This document shows positions 12,935 to 26,590 of a DNA stretch of 64,000 nucleotides, piece after piece. Made by a program: the position numbers and the translations under genes. Below the pieces are notes generated by a model, which was not told the origin of the DNA, made no database searches, and saw only the letters and a program-made list of their open reading frames with translations. Each line of letters opens with the position of its first letter. Position 1 is the stretch's first letter. The DNA is from Leptodactylus fallax (lineage: Eukaryota > Chordata > Amphibia > Anura > Leptodactylidae): positions 3,951,501-4,015,500 of the forward strand of contig CAMRHE010000028.1 of assembly GCA_947044405.1 (NCBI GenBank). Reading direction: 5' to 3'.

Positions 12935-13345
12935 GAATTAACCCTTTCCTGCTGCAGCCATTTTTGTTTTTCACTCCCCGCCTTCCAAAAACCATATCTT
13001 TTTTTAAAAATTTTTTCTGTTCATAGAGCTGTAGGACTTATTTTTTGCTGGACAAATTGTACTTCATAGGGTACCATTTAATGTTCCGTACAATGTACTG
13101 GGAAACAGTAAAAAATCAGAATGGGGGGATTTAGAAAAAAAACTGCATTTATGTCATTTTTTTATGGGTTTTTATTTTACCTGAATTCTGTGGGTTGTTA
13201 CAATTATGGCAATACCAAATTTATAGAGTATTCGTTATGTTTTAAGACCTTAAAAAAATCCAAAATATTACAAAAATTTCTTGGAGTCATCACATTTTGA
13301 AAACATAACTTTTTTATATTTATTTTTTCTATGTTTAGGGACCCC
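12935..13345. repeat. Frog-type dispersed repeat
   Basis: AACCCTTTCCTGCTGCAGCC, CAAATTGTACTTCATAGGGT, ACCATTTAATGTTCCGTACA, TGTGGGTTGTTACAATTATG. I recall this motif order as very common in hyloid frog genomes. Class unclear. Confidence 0.5.
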
Positions 13346-13349
13346 TGAT

Positions 13350-15780
13350 TCTGTCACAGATCATAAGAAAAATTTTTGTGTTATTTTTATATTTTGTTTT
13401 ATACCCGATATAACATTTTCTCTGTGGTTAATACAACGCAGCAAGTCAAGTAGTGGTTTATGTCACACCTAATCTAAACAGGGGATTTAAAGCCCATTGT
13501 GTATGATTTGGCAGGTGAGGTGCGGAACAATGGGATCGTAAAGCGGCGATTACAGAAGTTTATCTAATGACAACCTTAGCACTATCTAGAAAGTAATTGC
13601 ACTATGTGGTTAGTAAATAGCTCAGGCAATTCATCAGGGAATAGATAGTCACAGTCAAGATAGTAGAAACGAGCTGGATATTTTTGTTTCTGGGTTTCTC
13701 ATTGTGTATAACAAAAGTTTTCATTTTTTTTATTTTTGAAAAAAATTATTTTAATTTATGCAACTTTTTGTACTCGCGTCTTCACATCTTGTTTAGTGGA
13801 TATTTAAATAGACATAAAGCCATCAAGAATCGCATTGTTAAAATCTGTCTCACTAGGATAATAGACACTCATTAAAGTTCTAAGGGACGTAATTAGAGGT
13901 CAGAATGGGCAGGTGGGTGGGGTTTACTTTTATATGCAAGAACATTAAACGGAGCCCAAAACACTAAAGTACAAACAAAATTCAAGTGATTCATGGTCAT
14001 TGGAGGCTGAATATTTTAAGCACAATTGTTAATATTTTTGGAATTTTTTGAATTGAGGATTATTCCTCATTAATAGATTCAGAAATATGAAATATTGATT
14101 TCACAGCATTTGTCTTTGAATATAAAAACTTTATTATACAAGCTAAAGATTAGATAAATAATAATAAAAAATGTATATATATTTAGACTCCAATAAAACA
14201 TGTTCCCATTCCATATGAGTTTATGAAAAAACTCTCTTTATAAATTTTGGTCAACAGGGTAAAAATTATTTGTACCCTTAAGGTGCTCATACAGATTAGA
14301 AGAATGTCATCTGACCCCAAATATTTCAAATTGGCCAACTAACGTGTATTGGGCATCCTGACTCTTCCTCCTTGGCAGATTTCAGGTGAAATTATTTGGA
14401 TTTCAGGTATTTTGGATTTCACTATACCCTATGCATTTGTTCTCAAGGGAGATCACCTGCCGGCAGAGGTGCCAGGCAGTGGCTAAATTGCATATTCCCA
14501 TGTCCCTATTGAGAATGTATGACCGAGCTGAGCATGCATGTGCATGAGGTAGTCAGGAGGAATAGCTGTTGGACAAATGAGTGTTTAGCTGACATCTATG
14601 ATATATGGGCACCTTTAGCAGCATCCCAAAAAAAATCTATGTTTCAACCAAATGTTGCCTGTTGCCAGATTTCAAAAATTTCTGATGACCAGTTACTATC
14701 CAAACATTTTTAGAAAATACTTGTATACTCTTGTTTAAAGGGCTCCTCCGATTACAAATAAAATATACTTATTTTATACTTACCCAGCTCCTTTTTTCCC
14801 TACATCTGTGCAGTTGTTCACTGAAGCCAGAGGAGTTCACCTCGGCCCCAGTGTACATGCACCAGACCTCAGCGCATGCGCAGTGAAGCCTGGGTTCACT
14901 TTCTCGGCTTCAGTGAGTGACTGTGCAGGTGCCAAACACAATAGAGAAGAGTCCGAGGAGACTCTAGGTAAGTGTAAAGGAATTTTTTTCATAGGGGCCA
15001 TTTAGGACAGTAAACCAGTGGTCCATAAGGACTTGTGGGTCGGTTAGTGCCCCAAACAGACCTGAGAGGTCCCTTTCACATGCTTTTTCAGCTTGTCCAT
15101 GTAGGTTGATCCTGTCATGTGACAAACATCTCCTCATGCATGCAAAGTCATAATTTGGAGGGTGTGTATACTTATGCAAACAACATTCAGTATACCCATG
15201 AAAATGTGTCATATATTTATGAATAAGGGTTACCTATAAATAGTCCTCCTAAGGAGGAGACAAGGGTGGTTACAAAATAAGCAGTCACACATCAGAGACA
15301 TCCAGCTCTGGGCCTACCAGACAGCAGTTTATGTCTACACTTGCTATAATCACATCACATATGTCAAGCAGGATTTTTTGAAATTTTTTTTTTTTTTTTT
15401 TCATTCATCTCCATTTTCAAAGTCTGGTTTTGCAAGCGACACCTCCCATCCATTGGCGGTGACCCTTCCCAGAGCTGACTGACAGTCACAGACCCCCTGA
15501 CGTCTAAACAATAACAGCTTTGATATACTGATAAGGTTTGGAAACACCCGCCATTGTTAGGTAGAACTCGCCGCCTCTCCCACAAATGTACACAAGTAGC
15601 ATCAGAAAGCTGAATTTACCTGTCAGGTGACTGTTGTGGGTGAAGTTAGAGATTATTCAGTGTGTCTCCTTGTACCTTGTAGTCATTACATCCTCCGATG
15701 ACTTCAAGGATCTTTAAGGGGTACAAGTTCCAGTGCCTAAGTCCATAACAGAAATCTTCAGAAACAATGTAACAAAATAT
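13350..15780. other. No gene seen; worn repeats
   Basis: AT-rich, with short element-like pieces (GGGCTCCTCCGATTACAAAT near 14740; GGTGCTCATACAGATTAGAA near 14280). A poly-T run is at 15380-15400. Confidence 0.45.
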
Positions 15781-15781
15781 C

Positions 15782-15925
15782 AGGGGCAGGTTCCAGTAGA
15801 TTTAAACGGGCCCTTGTGCATAAGGGGGCCATTGAGAAGTTAAAGACATGAATATTATAGATAAGACATGGGTCCTGTTACAGATTTTGCATTGGGCCCA
15901 GGAGCTTTATGTTAAGCTTCTGCAT
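15782..15925 (+). repeat. Dispersed repeat, same family as 1022
   Basis: GGGCCCTTGTGCATAAGGGG and ATTTTGCATTGGGCCCAGGA; the 5' part is missing. Confidence 0.5.
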
Positions 15926-15994
15926 ACATTTTAGTTATGTACCCTGTGGGCTATGGTCTATCCAGCAACATATTACACTCTGACCTACTAGTGC

Positions 15995-17120
15995 CAAGCA
16001 CAGTGCCCCTTTACAACAACAGCCTCAGCAGTAGCCCCAAAACAGAAGTCCACCAAAGTGCCCCTGTTACTGTGACAGCCATAATGTTCCCACAGTAGAG
16101 CCAGTGATAGTAATAAGTGGTAATAAAATGACAGAAATAATACCAACAACTGTATGCTCATAATAATGACAAAAACATTATAACACTGCAAACCATGGTG
16201 TCCCGAATCAATGGAGGCCAAAGTATTTCTTTAATATTTCCTGCCGCGGTGCCCTATAATAATGACAGTACCAGTATGCCTATAATACTGCCAACCACAG
16301 TAACCCATAACAATGACAGCAACATTATGACTATATTACCAGCCACAATGCCCCATAATAATGATAGCAATAGTAGGTCTATCATATTGCCAGACACAGT
16401 GTCCCATAACAATAATGGAAACGGTGTGCCCACATTAGTCCAGCTAGAGTTCCTACATAAAAGTGATGTGTGTTGCCATAGGAGAGTGATCTACAGTGCC
16501 CTATAATGTTGTTAGTCACAGTAATGACAGGAACAGTATGCCTATAGTAGTACTCGCCACAATACCCCATAAAAATGGCAGCATCAGTGTGTCCATAGTA
16601 GTCCCAGTTGCAGTGCCCCATCACAGTGACATGTGATCTTATAGCAGAGCCAGTTACAGTGCCCCATAGTGATGTTAGCCACAATGCCCCATAACAATGA
16701 CAGCAACAGTAGCCCTATAATGCTTCCAGTTACAGTGCCCCATAGTGATGCTAGCCACAATGCCCCATAACAATGATAGCAACAGTAGTCCTATAATGCT
16801 TCCAGTGAAAGTGCCCCCATAATGATGACAGGAACAGTATGTCTTTATTAGTACCACCAAAATGCCCCATAACAATGACCACATGAGCAAACCGATAAGT
16901 GTCAGGTGCAGTGCCCTCATAACAGTGACATGTGCTGCTATAGCAGAGCCACCCACAATGTCCCACAATGATAGCCCTATAATACTTACAGCTATACTGC
17001 CCCTAAGACAGTGATGTGTCCTCCCATAGCAGAGCTAGCCAATGTGCCCCCTACCAATAACAGCCACAATTCCCCCCTAAACAACGCCAGCCACTGTTCC
17101 CACACAGCAAAGCCAGTCAC
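15995..17120 (+). repeat. Degenerate minisatellite of about 48-50 bp
   Basis: More than 20 worn units of the type CAGTGCCCCATAACAATGACAGCAACAGTA... The best-preserved pair is 16675-16800. Long open frames on the minus strand come from its composition. Confidence 0.8.
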
Positions 17121-17209
17121 ACCATTTAATATCCTATGTCTGGCTACAATGTGATTTCATTTGGAGTTTATAGACACCATCATGTCCTTTTATATATGTA
17201 TTATGGGTT

Positions 17210-17450
17210 ATAACTTGTATCATTACAGGCTCCGGCCTGTGCTGTGTTACCAATAAATTCTACAAGCCATCCATTACCCTCCTCATTACGCTGTGTCTGC
17301 TCCGTCTATCGCTCATAGCTTGTGATTTCAGACCAATAAAATCCTCCATTAGTGGCGTTCTGCTTTGATTTCTTGTGGCTTTACATTCGCCGGTCTGTCG
17401 TTGGCTTTTACAATGTCTGCAGTGAACTTCAGCTTATAGGAAAATACTTA
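17210..17450. other. Unique-looking non-coding stretch
   Basis: No repeat resemblance, balanced composition and motifs such as GACCAATAAAATCCTCCATT. It could be a conserved regulatory element of the LYPD6 upstream region. Inference from repeat-free character only. Confidence 0.25.
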
Positions 17451-17999
17451 ATTGCCATGCAGAGGGCAAGTAGCGACAGGTCACCGGAGAGGAGCTATCA
17501 TTACGAAACCACAAGAAGACTTTTATCCCTCAGGATTCCTCGCTGAACCTGCTTACATAAGACATTTGTCTTCTCCACCTGTTCTGTGATGGTCCAAGTG
17601 TGACACAAGGTTATCATTACCATGTTTATAGTGCCGCGTGTAATAGCACAAGCTCAGTGGAAACACCCAAACATCAAGACGGAGCCGCTGTAACTCAGGT
17701 GTAACCCTTTGATATCAGGGAGATTTGTTGGTAATACCACAGGATTGGGTCACTGGTTAGGCTGTCCCACTCATAGAATTTGGGCACACCTATGGAGGTC
17801 AACAGAGGTTCAAGATAAGTCCTGTAAATCTTCAGTAAATCAACTTGAGAACAGAAGATTGAATTATTGTAGGGAATAGGAGATTTGTATCCACCATTAG
17901 TGTACAACTGGGTCAACTAGTTTTATCAGAGGTCCTCTTATCCGGGTGTGTGGTCATGAGAAGGTCCATGCCGAACACAAACAGTGAAGATGTCATCTT

Positions 18000-19960
18000 G
18001 TTAACATTTTGTGAACTTTCTATAACTCTTTCCTTCCAGATTTATTATTTCTCAGATAAATAATTATGACCCCAGACCCCAAAACTCATTGGAAGCCCAG
18101 ACCAAAACCCGAAACGATTCAGGAACACAAATTTTATTCAGAGTCAGAAAAACAAGGTTCCTCACCCCTATAATTTTCCCAGAGATTTGGGCTCCAAAGA
18201 TCTTTACTAGAACCCTCATCGATGTACTGCCGTCTTCTGCTGTCTTGTGGTCCAGCTATACCTGGGGTTGCACTTCACCATGTTGTGTGGCATTGAGGTA
18301 TTATGTTTTCCCCATTGTTGTAACGGAGGTGGAACCTTTGTTATGTCCAAGGTCGATCTTGTTTTTTTTATTTTGTTGGATTCGGCCTTGGTGCAGCCCA
18401 ACGTGGCGTCCTACCCAGCGCATAGGTGCAGCCTCTAGTTATAGCAACAACAAAGTAGTCAATTTCCACCATCCAGTAGAGCAAAGAATCCTGTGGGCAC
18501 CACCCTGCAACTTAGTGACCGTCCTTACCTTGCCCTGTCTCCCAACCTACTGTATGAACAGCGTTGATAAACGGTTACCTTGTGATGACAGAAAGAGACC
18601 ACAGCTGGCCGGTCACTAGCTGCTGGATCAGTCCACACCATAAGCCTGTCACGGTCCTTGGCTCGTCACTTGTCTGTACAAATGTGAATATTTCGCTCTC
18701 CGGTGCCAGTGAAGTTGTTTGCTAAGAACTTGTCCTTGTTTTGTGACGATTGATAGATCGCTGCTACTGTCTGCTTGTAACAGGGAATTCCAGTTTACCT
18801 TAGACTGTCCCCGAGGTTCCTCAATGTCTGTGAGTCATGACCAGGGCAGTGGAGTCTGGAGGGCAAACTCCTCAATTTTCCCACAGCCCGACTCCGACTC
18901 CTTCATAAATGGTTGACAGCCATGTTTAGGCAGGAGCAGAAAAGGTTCCCTGGAAATAAAGCCAGTGATTGTGATAACACAAGAGAGAAACAGACCACAA
19001 AAAAGAGGCTTCAAAAAAGTCCAAGACCCTTGAATGATAATATCAGTAATTGTACGTTATAATATGTAATAATTAGTCATTTTATAACAATAACTTCTGA
19101 TTCTATCCAAAACTGGTCATAGTTCCGACTCCTGAGCCCTGGTCACGACTACACGGGGCCTGCCTCACAGTGCCCCCATATGTTACGACCACAAGCTAGT
19201 CAGTTCTAGGACCTTGTCAGGCCCAGATAGTAGCTCCAGGGTCCACCACATGCATTGGAGGAGACACTGTACCCCCTCCAATACATCTCGTATGTCAGCA
19301 AACGTGCAGGGCCTGGAATATTAAGATCCCTGGTCTGCATTAAGACCACAGTCCACCAGCTGACTATCCATGCATTCGACAGTAACTGAGCTGAACTGAG
19401 TGCTATAATCTGGTTCCTCTATATGGCCCTGCAGTGCATTGCAAAGTGGGGAAGGCTTTGATAATATGATATCCAATGGAGCATGGATTGTACGGTATAT
19501 AAATGTAACAGGGAAAAACAGGCATGAAGTCAAAGGCAAACAATATGACCCCATACTTTGTACAGGACAGCATTAACCTATTTAACTTCCTTTTTAATAG
19601 AAAACAGGCTGTAACATTCTCCTAAGCAACCCTCTAACTGAGCTGTTCCTAGGGAAAGTCCGTACACATTTGTATTGTGAATATGCAGAGCTGAAGCATT
19701 CACTAGTTAAAACACAGTCAGGAATGAAGTTCATGCTGCATATAAAATCCCATTCCTGACTGGTTATAACCAGTGACATCTCTAATTCAGGGGCTAGGGG
19801 GCATAAAACTGGACATACGGCCATCTGAAGTGACCATCTCCCCTTTGGTAAATGCTTTAGCTGTACATGCTGAATTCAGTACAGGTGTACGGAGTCTCCC
19901 TGGAGATGCTTAGTTAGATCATGACTTGTACAGCTCTAACAGCAAACAGAGATCTTGAAA
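18000..19960. other. Region without recognised features
   Basis: A 176-codon frame at 18089-18619 has no family resemblance, a Cys/Pro/Trp-rich translation and no splice or promoter support. The rest is mixed unique-looking sequence with no clear repeat ends. Confidence 0.3.
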
Positions 19961-20069
19961 TATGACAAGAATTGCACCAAAGTCTATTAGAAAGTTATCT
20001 TATCTGGTTTATTATACAGACATTATACATTGATCATAAGACAAGACACTCCGATCATAAGAGTTATAT

Positions 20070-20576
20070 ACATTGTGCCGTGCAAAAGTTTTAGGCAGGC
20101 ATGGGGGGGAAATGCTGTGCAGTCAAAATGGTTTCAGAAATACAAGGTTTAATGGTTTATTTTTGTCAATGAATGAAAGAGAAATGTAAATCCCATCAAT
20201 ATTTGGTGTGACCTTTGCCCTTTGCCTTCTTCTCGGTACAGATAGTGTTTGGCAGAACTGGGCAGGGAGGTTGTTCCCGCCGCCATCTTGGAGAACTAAG
20301 CACAGATCTTCTGTGGATGTTTCTTGCTCCAATCCTTCTGTCTCTTCATGTCATCCCAGACAGACTGGATGATCAGGGCTATATCTGTGGGGGCCGGATC
20401 ATCACTTCCAGGACTCTGCCTCCAAAGGGCAAAGGTCACACCAAATATTGATGGGGTTTAGATTTCTCTTTATTTTATTAATTGCCAAAATTAAACTATT
20501 AACCCTTCTATTTCTGAAAGTATTCTTACTGTGCAGCAATTTTCCACTCCTGCCTAAAACCTTTGCACAGTGCCTG
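20070..20576. mobile_element. Non-autonomous Tc1/mariner-like element
   Basis: Both ends carry GTGCAAAAGTTTTAGGCAGG-like inverted repeats and the inner arms match again (CAATATTTGGTGTGACCTTT near 20193 and its complement near 20430), so the termini are about 170 bp each. The middle has no open transposase. TA borders the left end. Confidence 0.75.
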
Positions 20577-21239
20577 TGCCTGGCGAGGAGCTGACATCAC
20601 TGTAGTCTCCATATTGTACAGATGTCTTCATCGCCTAGTTCTACTTCAGACCATCTCTCCTCTACTCCGCACTGTCTGGACTCGTCTCGTGACTCACATT
20701 CTGTGATCATTGCCCTTCTGTCATTGTGGTCGTCTCCATATTAGTCATATGTCAGCTTTGTAAAGCGCAGTCATTCAGCCGTGGAGCCTGAACAAAGAGC
20801 GCTGCAACATACCAAGTTATCCAGAACACTTCTCAATCCTAATATAAACTTTTACGTGGAAATACATTGAGAGGTAAATCTGTTATATTAGTAGTGTAGA
20901 CGCTGCCAATGGATAACATTCCCAGCTGGGCTGTTGAGTAGGGATTGCCCTATGGGCTCACTTTTTGCCCCATTTATATTACAGGGCCTAACACTAGACC
21001 CCCTGGGGAGGACTGGGGCCCAGTGGCCATGGAGACTGAACACTGCTTCAGATCACATGACCCAGGGTTGTGATGTGGATGGAATCTTTGGATCCATCTA
21101 CTGCGATCCCCGGGGCCAGGTAAATAAATTACCAATCCCTAGACAAAGGGTTAATATTCTCCTTAAAGGGTAGGGGGGCATATCTGACTGTATCATAAAT
21201 CTCAATAAACATAGTAGGAGGAAAGGATTTATGATACTT

Positions 21240-21410
21240 GGACTCAGAGGCCTAACCTGAAGCTGCAAAATGTATAATGGGGCACCTGTATACCTTGTAC
21301 CTTTTAGAATAGTGGTATATTTTATGTGACTGAAGGGCCTTTGGGGTCCCCTCAGGGTTCAGGGCCCTGTAACGACTACTACCGTTGCAATATCCTATAG
21401 CTACGCCTAT
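21240..21410 (-). repeat. Dispersed repeat, inverted copy of the 1022 family
   Basis: CCTATAGCTACGCCTATGCT is the complement of the family start, with GCCTTTGGGGTCCCCTCAGG upstream. Confidence 0.5.
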
Positions 21411-21414
21411 GCTT

Positions 21415-21690
21415 GGACTGCCAGACATCAAAAGAGATCAAAGTGTTGTGAGAGGGACCCGCAGAGGGGCCACCTCTCACCACGGGCCCTATAGCAACTG
21501 TCTATCCTGCCTCCATGGTAGGTACGCCATTGCATTGGGGGCATGTGGTATCATAACAAAGGCCGCCAGACATCAAATGAGATCAAATAGTTGGGAGATG
21601 GGCCTGGGGGGCCATTTCCCTGCATGGGCCTGATAGCAATGACCAAGCCTGCCTCCATGCTAGGTACATCATTGCATAACGGCCATATGG
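21415..21690 (+). repeat. Tandem duplication of about 145 bp
   Basis: GCCAGACATCAAAAGAGATC (about 21419) and GCCAGACATCAAATGAGATC (about 21565) start two units that both end in CCTGCCTCCATG-TAGGTAC-CATTGCAT. Confidence 0.75.
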
Positions 21691-22167
21691 GCGTCATAGT
21701 AGGGGCTAAAAAAATAAGATCATGATCACACTATTGCCCTATAGGTCTACTTATTTTGCCATTTAAAAAAAAAAAAAAAAGTTTACATAACACAGCAAAT
21801 ATTGAAGTCATCTTGGACTTGGACTACAAAGCAGATATGATTCACGTCGTACTCCATACCAGGTATCTCTTGTCAACATTAAGAATGCCAGGGGCGTATG
21901 TCACGCCTCCGCTCTAAACGCCTGCCCAGCCCCACATTTTGGTCAGGATTAAAAACATTGGAATTTAATCCTTGCTTAAAGGGATACTTTACATGTAACC
22001 TATTTAGCAAATGTAATTTCTAATGGTGGTTCCCCTTTAATGTCTTAGCTGGAACGGGGAAGATCACGCACTAATAATATATTTTATCTTACTACATATC
22101 TATAATCACAGGTTACTATGATAATCAGGGGCATAGGATGTACAACCAATGCTCCACAGCTCCTTAA

Positions 22168-22400
22168 AGGGGATGTGTCACCAGAAAATGACCTATTTTT
22201 TAACCAAGTTTTCATGCTACACATATTTTTAAGGAATTTTGATGATATTTTAAAGAATTTTCCATGTCACAAGCTATGTTTTTTAAAAAAAAATTTACAA
22301 ACTCCTGCAATTTTCACCAGGGCCACTAAACCTAATAATAATCAGATATCTGCCAGTTCTGTAGAGGTTTCTTTATGTCACAAAAGGGGCATTATTACTA
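22168..22400. mobile_element. TTAA-family element, truncated copy
   Basis: TTAA at 22164-22167, then AGGGGATGTGTCACCAGAAA and the TTTTCACCAGGGCCACTAA interior. The right end is missing. Confidence 0.65.
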
Positions 22401-22659
22401 TAAGGCGTACATAGAGGAGCATTATTACCATATGATTATGATTATATAATTTTTTTTATTTTTGGGAGGACAAAAAAGGGGCATTTGGATTTTGCAGTGC
22501 CAATGCTCTGCCACCAGACAGCGCTATTGCAGCTAAGCGCACATGCATTTCAATGGGAGCTGAGCTATACACTGTGTTGTGTCTTCTAAGCCCCATCTAT
22601 CTCCTAAGAAATATGACAAATCTGACCCACATGATGAACTCCACTTTTTGGACCTCTTA

Positions 22660-23030
22660 GTGCCCAATTCTGGCACATTATATTTGTAATCTCTCCAATG
22701 GGGATGAGGGAACTAGCTCATATCAATCTGGGTTCATTCTGAGTTTTCAAAAAAATTCCAGGTCCTACGGAATCCAAGATTTTTGGGGTTCGCCACTCAC
22801 AAATTATTATTATATAATCAGAGGCGACATGGAGGTACTCACCTTTCCTCACCTTTTATGGCAGTGTCCAGTCTTTTTTCGCTGCCTCCTCTGCCCTCCT
22901 CCGGCCTCCTGGGTGACCCCAGGCCCAATCACAGGACTCAGAGGCCAAAGGGTGCTCAACAACGTCACAAAGCTTTGACCTAAGTATCATGATGTCAAAC
23001 CTTTTTCACAAGACAAATCTCACGAGGTTC
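22660..23030. mobile_element. Decayed hAT-like element
   Basis: Includes GGGGTTCGCCACTCACAAAT and CTGGGTGACCCCAGGCCCAA blocks that recur near 44990-45110. Ends unclear. Confidence 0.4.
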
Positions 23031-23059
23031 ACCCATCATAGGACAACTCTATATCGCTA

Positions 23060-25185
23060 AATACACCGCTTAGAGTGCCCATTCCCACAAGGAATCAGTT
23101 ACTTTAAAATATTATGGGAGCCCCCTCCAGATTTGTCACCCAGGGGCCTCCACCATCCTTATTCCACCCCTGTTGACAATAGAAGATCTTTTTGTTTTTT
23201 AAAATTCCTCTAAGCTCAGGATTTATGGATTTCCTCCAGGACAGAAGGGAAAATACGCCTCATGTGGACGTTTCCTGGCAAAACGTTGTCATCAGCTAAA
23301 TAAGCAGAAGTTTAGTATTTTCAAAAACGGTAAAATAATATTTTTCATTGTAAGGTCACGATGGGTTTATTTGGTTTCTTGGTTACTAGATGTATATTGT
23401 GCAGCTGATATACTGTGTGTATGTATAGTTCAATGGGAATATAGCAGCAGATGAGAAGGTCTTGGTACAGGGAATTATAGAACTTTTTTTTTTATTTTGT
23501 TTTTGTAATTTTTTGTTTAGGTTGCAGAAAATAAAAAAATATATATTTTCAAGGTAATTGAACAAGGCATCAGATTTTTGTTTTGGGTGCATATAATTTT
23601 TGATGGGATTTGCCAACAATTTTTGTTTATAGTAGACCCTTAACTGAGAAATTAAGAGGGACACAGATCCAAACGTTTTGTATCTGCCACAGATACAAAA
23701 TTTTCAACAGTTTATTTACCTTATTCTGGTAAAGTTAGACCAATAAGTGTCCATCACAAATTGGTAGTGATAGTAGGGCTGATACCCCTGATTTTCATAG
23801 GGTATCATGTATAGTTTTTCCTTTTGAATTTCTTGCAAATTTGGGCGCGCTCCATTAGACGCCATACAGAATTTTTTGATAGAGATGGAGTCAGACGGAG
23901 TTACTTGGAACCAATGTGGACCCCGTTCACTCTCATACAAGCTCCATACACAGGGCTCTGGCCTGTGCCGTTACGCTATCGAATCATGTTAGGTCAAAGT
24001 TGGCCAAACAAAAACAAAAATAGAAAAAAAACAAAAATAGTAAATATCCAATTTTTATATTATATTACACTTATAGAAATTCATTAAAATCATCTAAACT
24101 TTTCTTATCGCTGGAATCCCATCTTCAGCATGGTCAAAACCCAAATATTTTTTACTTTGACCTTCCACCTCCCCTGGGGTGACGTGCGGCCTCATTATCT
24201 GGTAGAAATCTCCGGTCCCCTGTTCTCACAGCTGCTCTTCCTAAATTATTTAAATTTCCTTTGATGAGATTTGAAAAGTGAGACGTCTGCAGACTGTACG
24301 TGACCCCTGGGTGTTATCCACAGGACTACTTTTTGGTTAAGAAGGTGGATATGTTTACAGAACAGTTGTGAATTTACTACGGTTGTAACACCAGGATGAC
24401 AGGCTAGACATGATGAGGAGGTCACCCCATGGCGATGCTCACATATTTGCCGAGAGGAGGGATTATCTGAAATAAACCACCACTAATTATTTTACCCCGG
24501 GACGGATAATCCATGACATTTTCTTGTAGGTATTTATTTTCTAATTTTGAAGACATCTTCAAAAACATTTGTTATATTGGTTTATTTTTGCCCATTCAGA
24601 AGGTCAGCACCATGACCGATATAATGATAGTGTCATTCCAATGTGTCAATATGATTAATTTTAGCTTTAATACTACAAGTTAGAGGTTGGGCCAGGAGGG
24701 CATTTGCCCCCAAATCATAGCAGATCCAGGGGACACGCTGCCTTAGCTGGAATATTATGATACAGGGCTGGGCTAGCAAACTGAATCATTGCCCTGAGTG
24801 ACAGAAAGTCTAGCTATGACTGTGGTTAGAGGGCCTGATGGCCAAAAATCATTCAAAAATAGATCCAAGGTCCACTTTAATCTTAAAGGGGTGTTCTGAC
24901 TCTTTTTTATTATTATTAATTAATTTATTATTATTATTATTATTTAATAGTGCTGCTGGAGGGCCTATAAATATAAAAACCTTTACACACCTCACCCCAG
25001 ACCAGTTTCCAACATGTCCGGTCTTCTGTCTACAGGTCCCTGGGCCTATCATAGTCCAATCAAACAGGAAGTCACCGCTGTATACCTACAGTACATGGAT
25101 TTTAAGATATATAGTCTGGCATGTGACAGTCCAGGAAATCTGATACAAAACTGTAAAATAATGTGAAATTTCAGGAAATCCCTTG
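23060..25185. other. No gene seen; part may be conserved non-coding
   Basis: AT-rich in 23200-24100. The 24180-24480 part is unique-looking and GC-balanced. An ATT-repeat run lies at 24905-24948. Confidence 0.4.
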
Positions 25186-25338
25186 TATTAAAATATTGAT
25201 GGGATTTACAATTCTCTTTTATTCATTCACTTAACTTTGTTAACGGACAAAAATACACTATTAACCCTTCTATTTCTGAAAGCACTTTTACCTTGCAGCA
25301 TTTTTCCCAGACCAGTCTAAAACTTTTGCACAGCACTG
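25186..25338. mobile_element. Tc1/mariner-like fragment, same family as 20070-20576
   Basis: A single terminus (AATATTGATGGGATTTACAA to AAAACTTTTGCACAGCACTG) followed by TA. It ends 58 bp before the deleted Tc1 element. Confidence 0.7.
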
Positions 25339-25397
25339 TATATTAGAAAAACCTTATGATTTCCTATTCTATAAACAAATATATATATATATATATA

Positions 25398-26338
<941 letters not shown>

Positions 26339-26441
26339 TATATATACTGGAATATTCCTTTAAGTATGGAAAAAATTGCACAAATTAAAGGATATTATTT
26401 GTAAAGTGCAGCAGAATATGTTGGTGCTATATAAATAAAAT

Positions 26442-26445
<4 letters not shown>

Positions 26446-26482
<37 letters not shown>
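26446..26482 (+). repeat. TA microsatellite
   Basis: Pure TA run after a TGGTGCTATATAAATAAA tail, just before the intact Tc1 element. Confidence 0.95.
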
Positions 26483-26488
<6 letters not shown>

Positions 26489-26590
26489 TTTAGATCAGGG
26501 GCCACACTATAAGATTGCATGACTTTACAGGGCCACAATCAAATTACATCCATCCCCTTTCATCCCCATGCCACATTGAACTGTATTGTA

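Noticed and set aside
16382..16968. Overlapping 97-100 codon minus-strand frames with MGHCG-like repeats
   Set aside because: Produced by the degenerate 48-50 bp minisatellite.
18089..18619. 176-codon open frame as a gene
   Set aside because: No family resemblance, odd composition, no intron or promoter support; likely chance.
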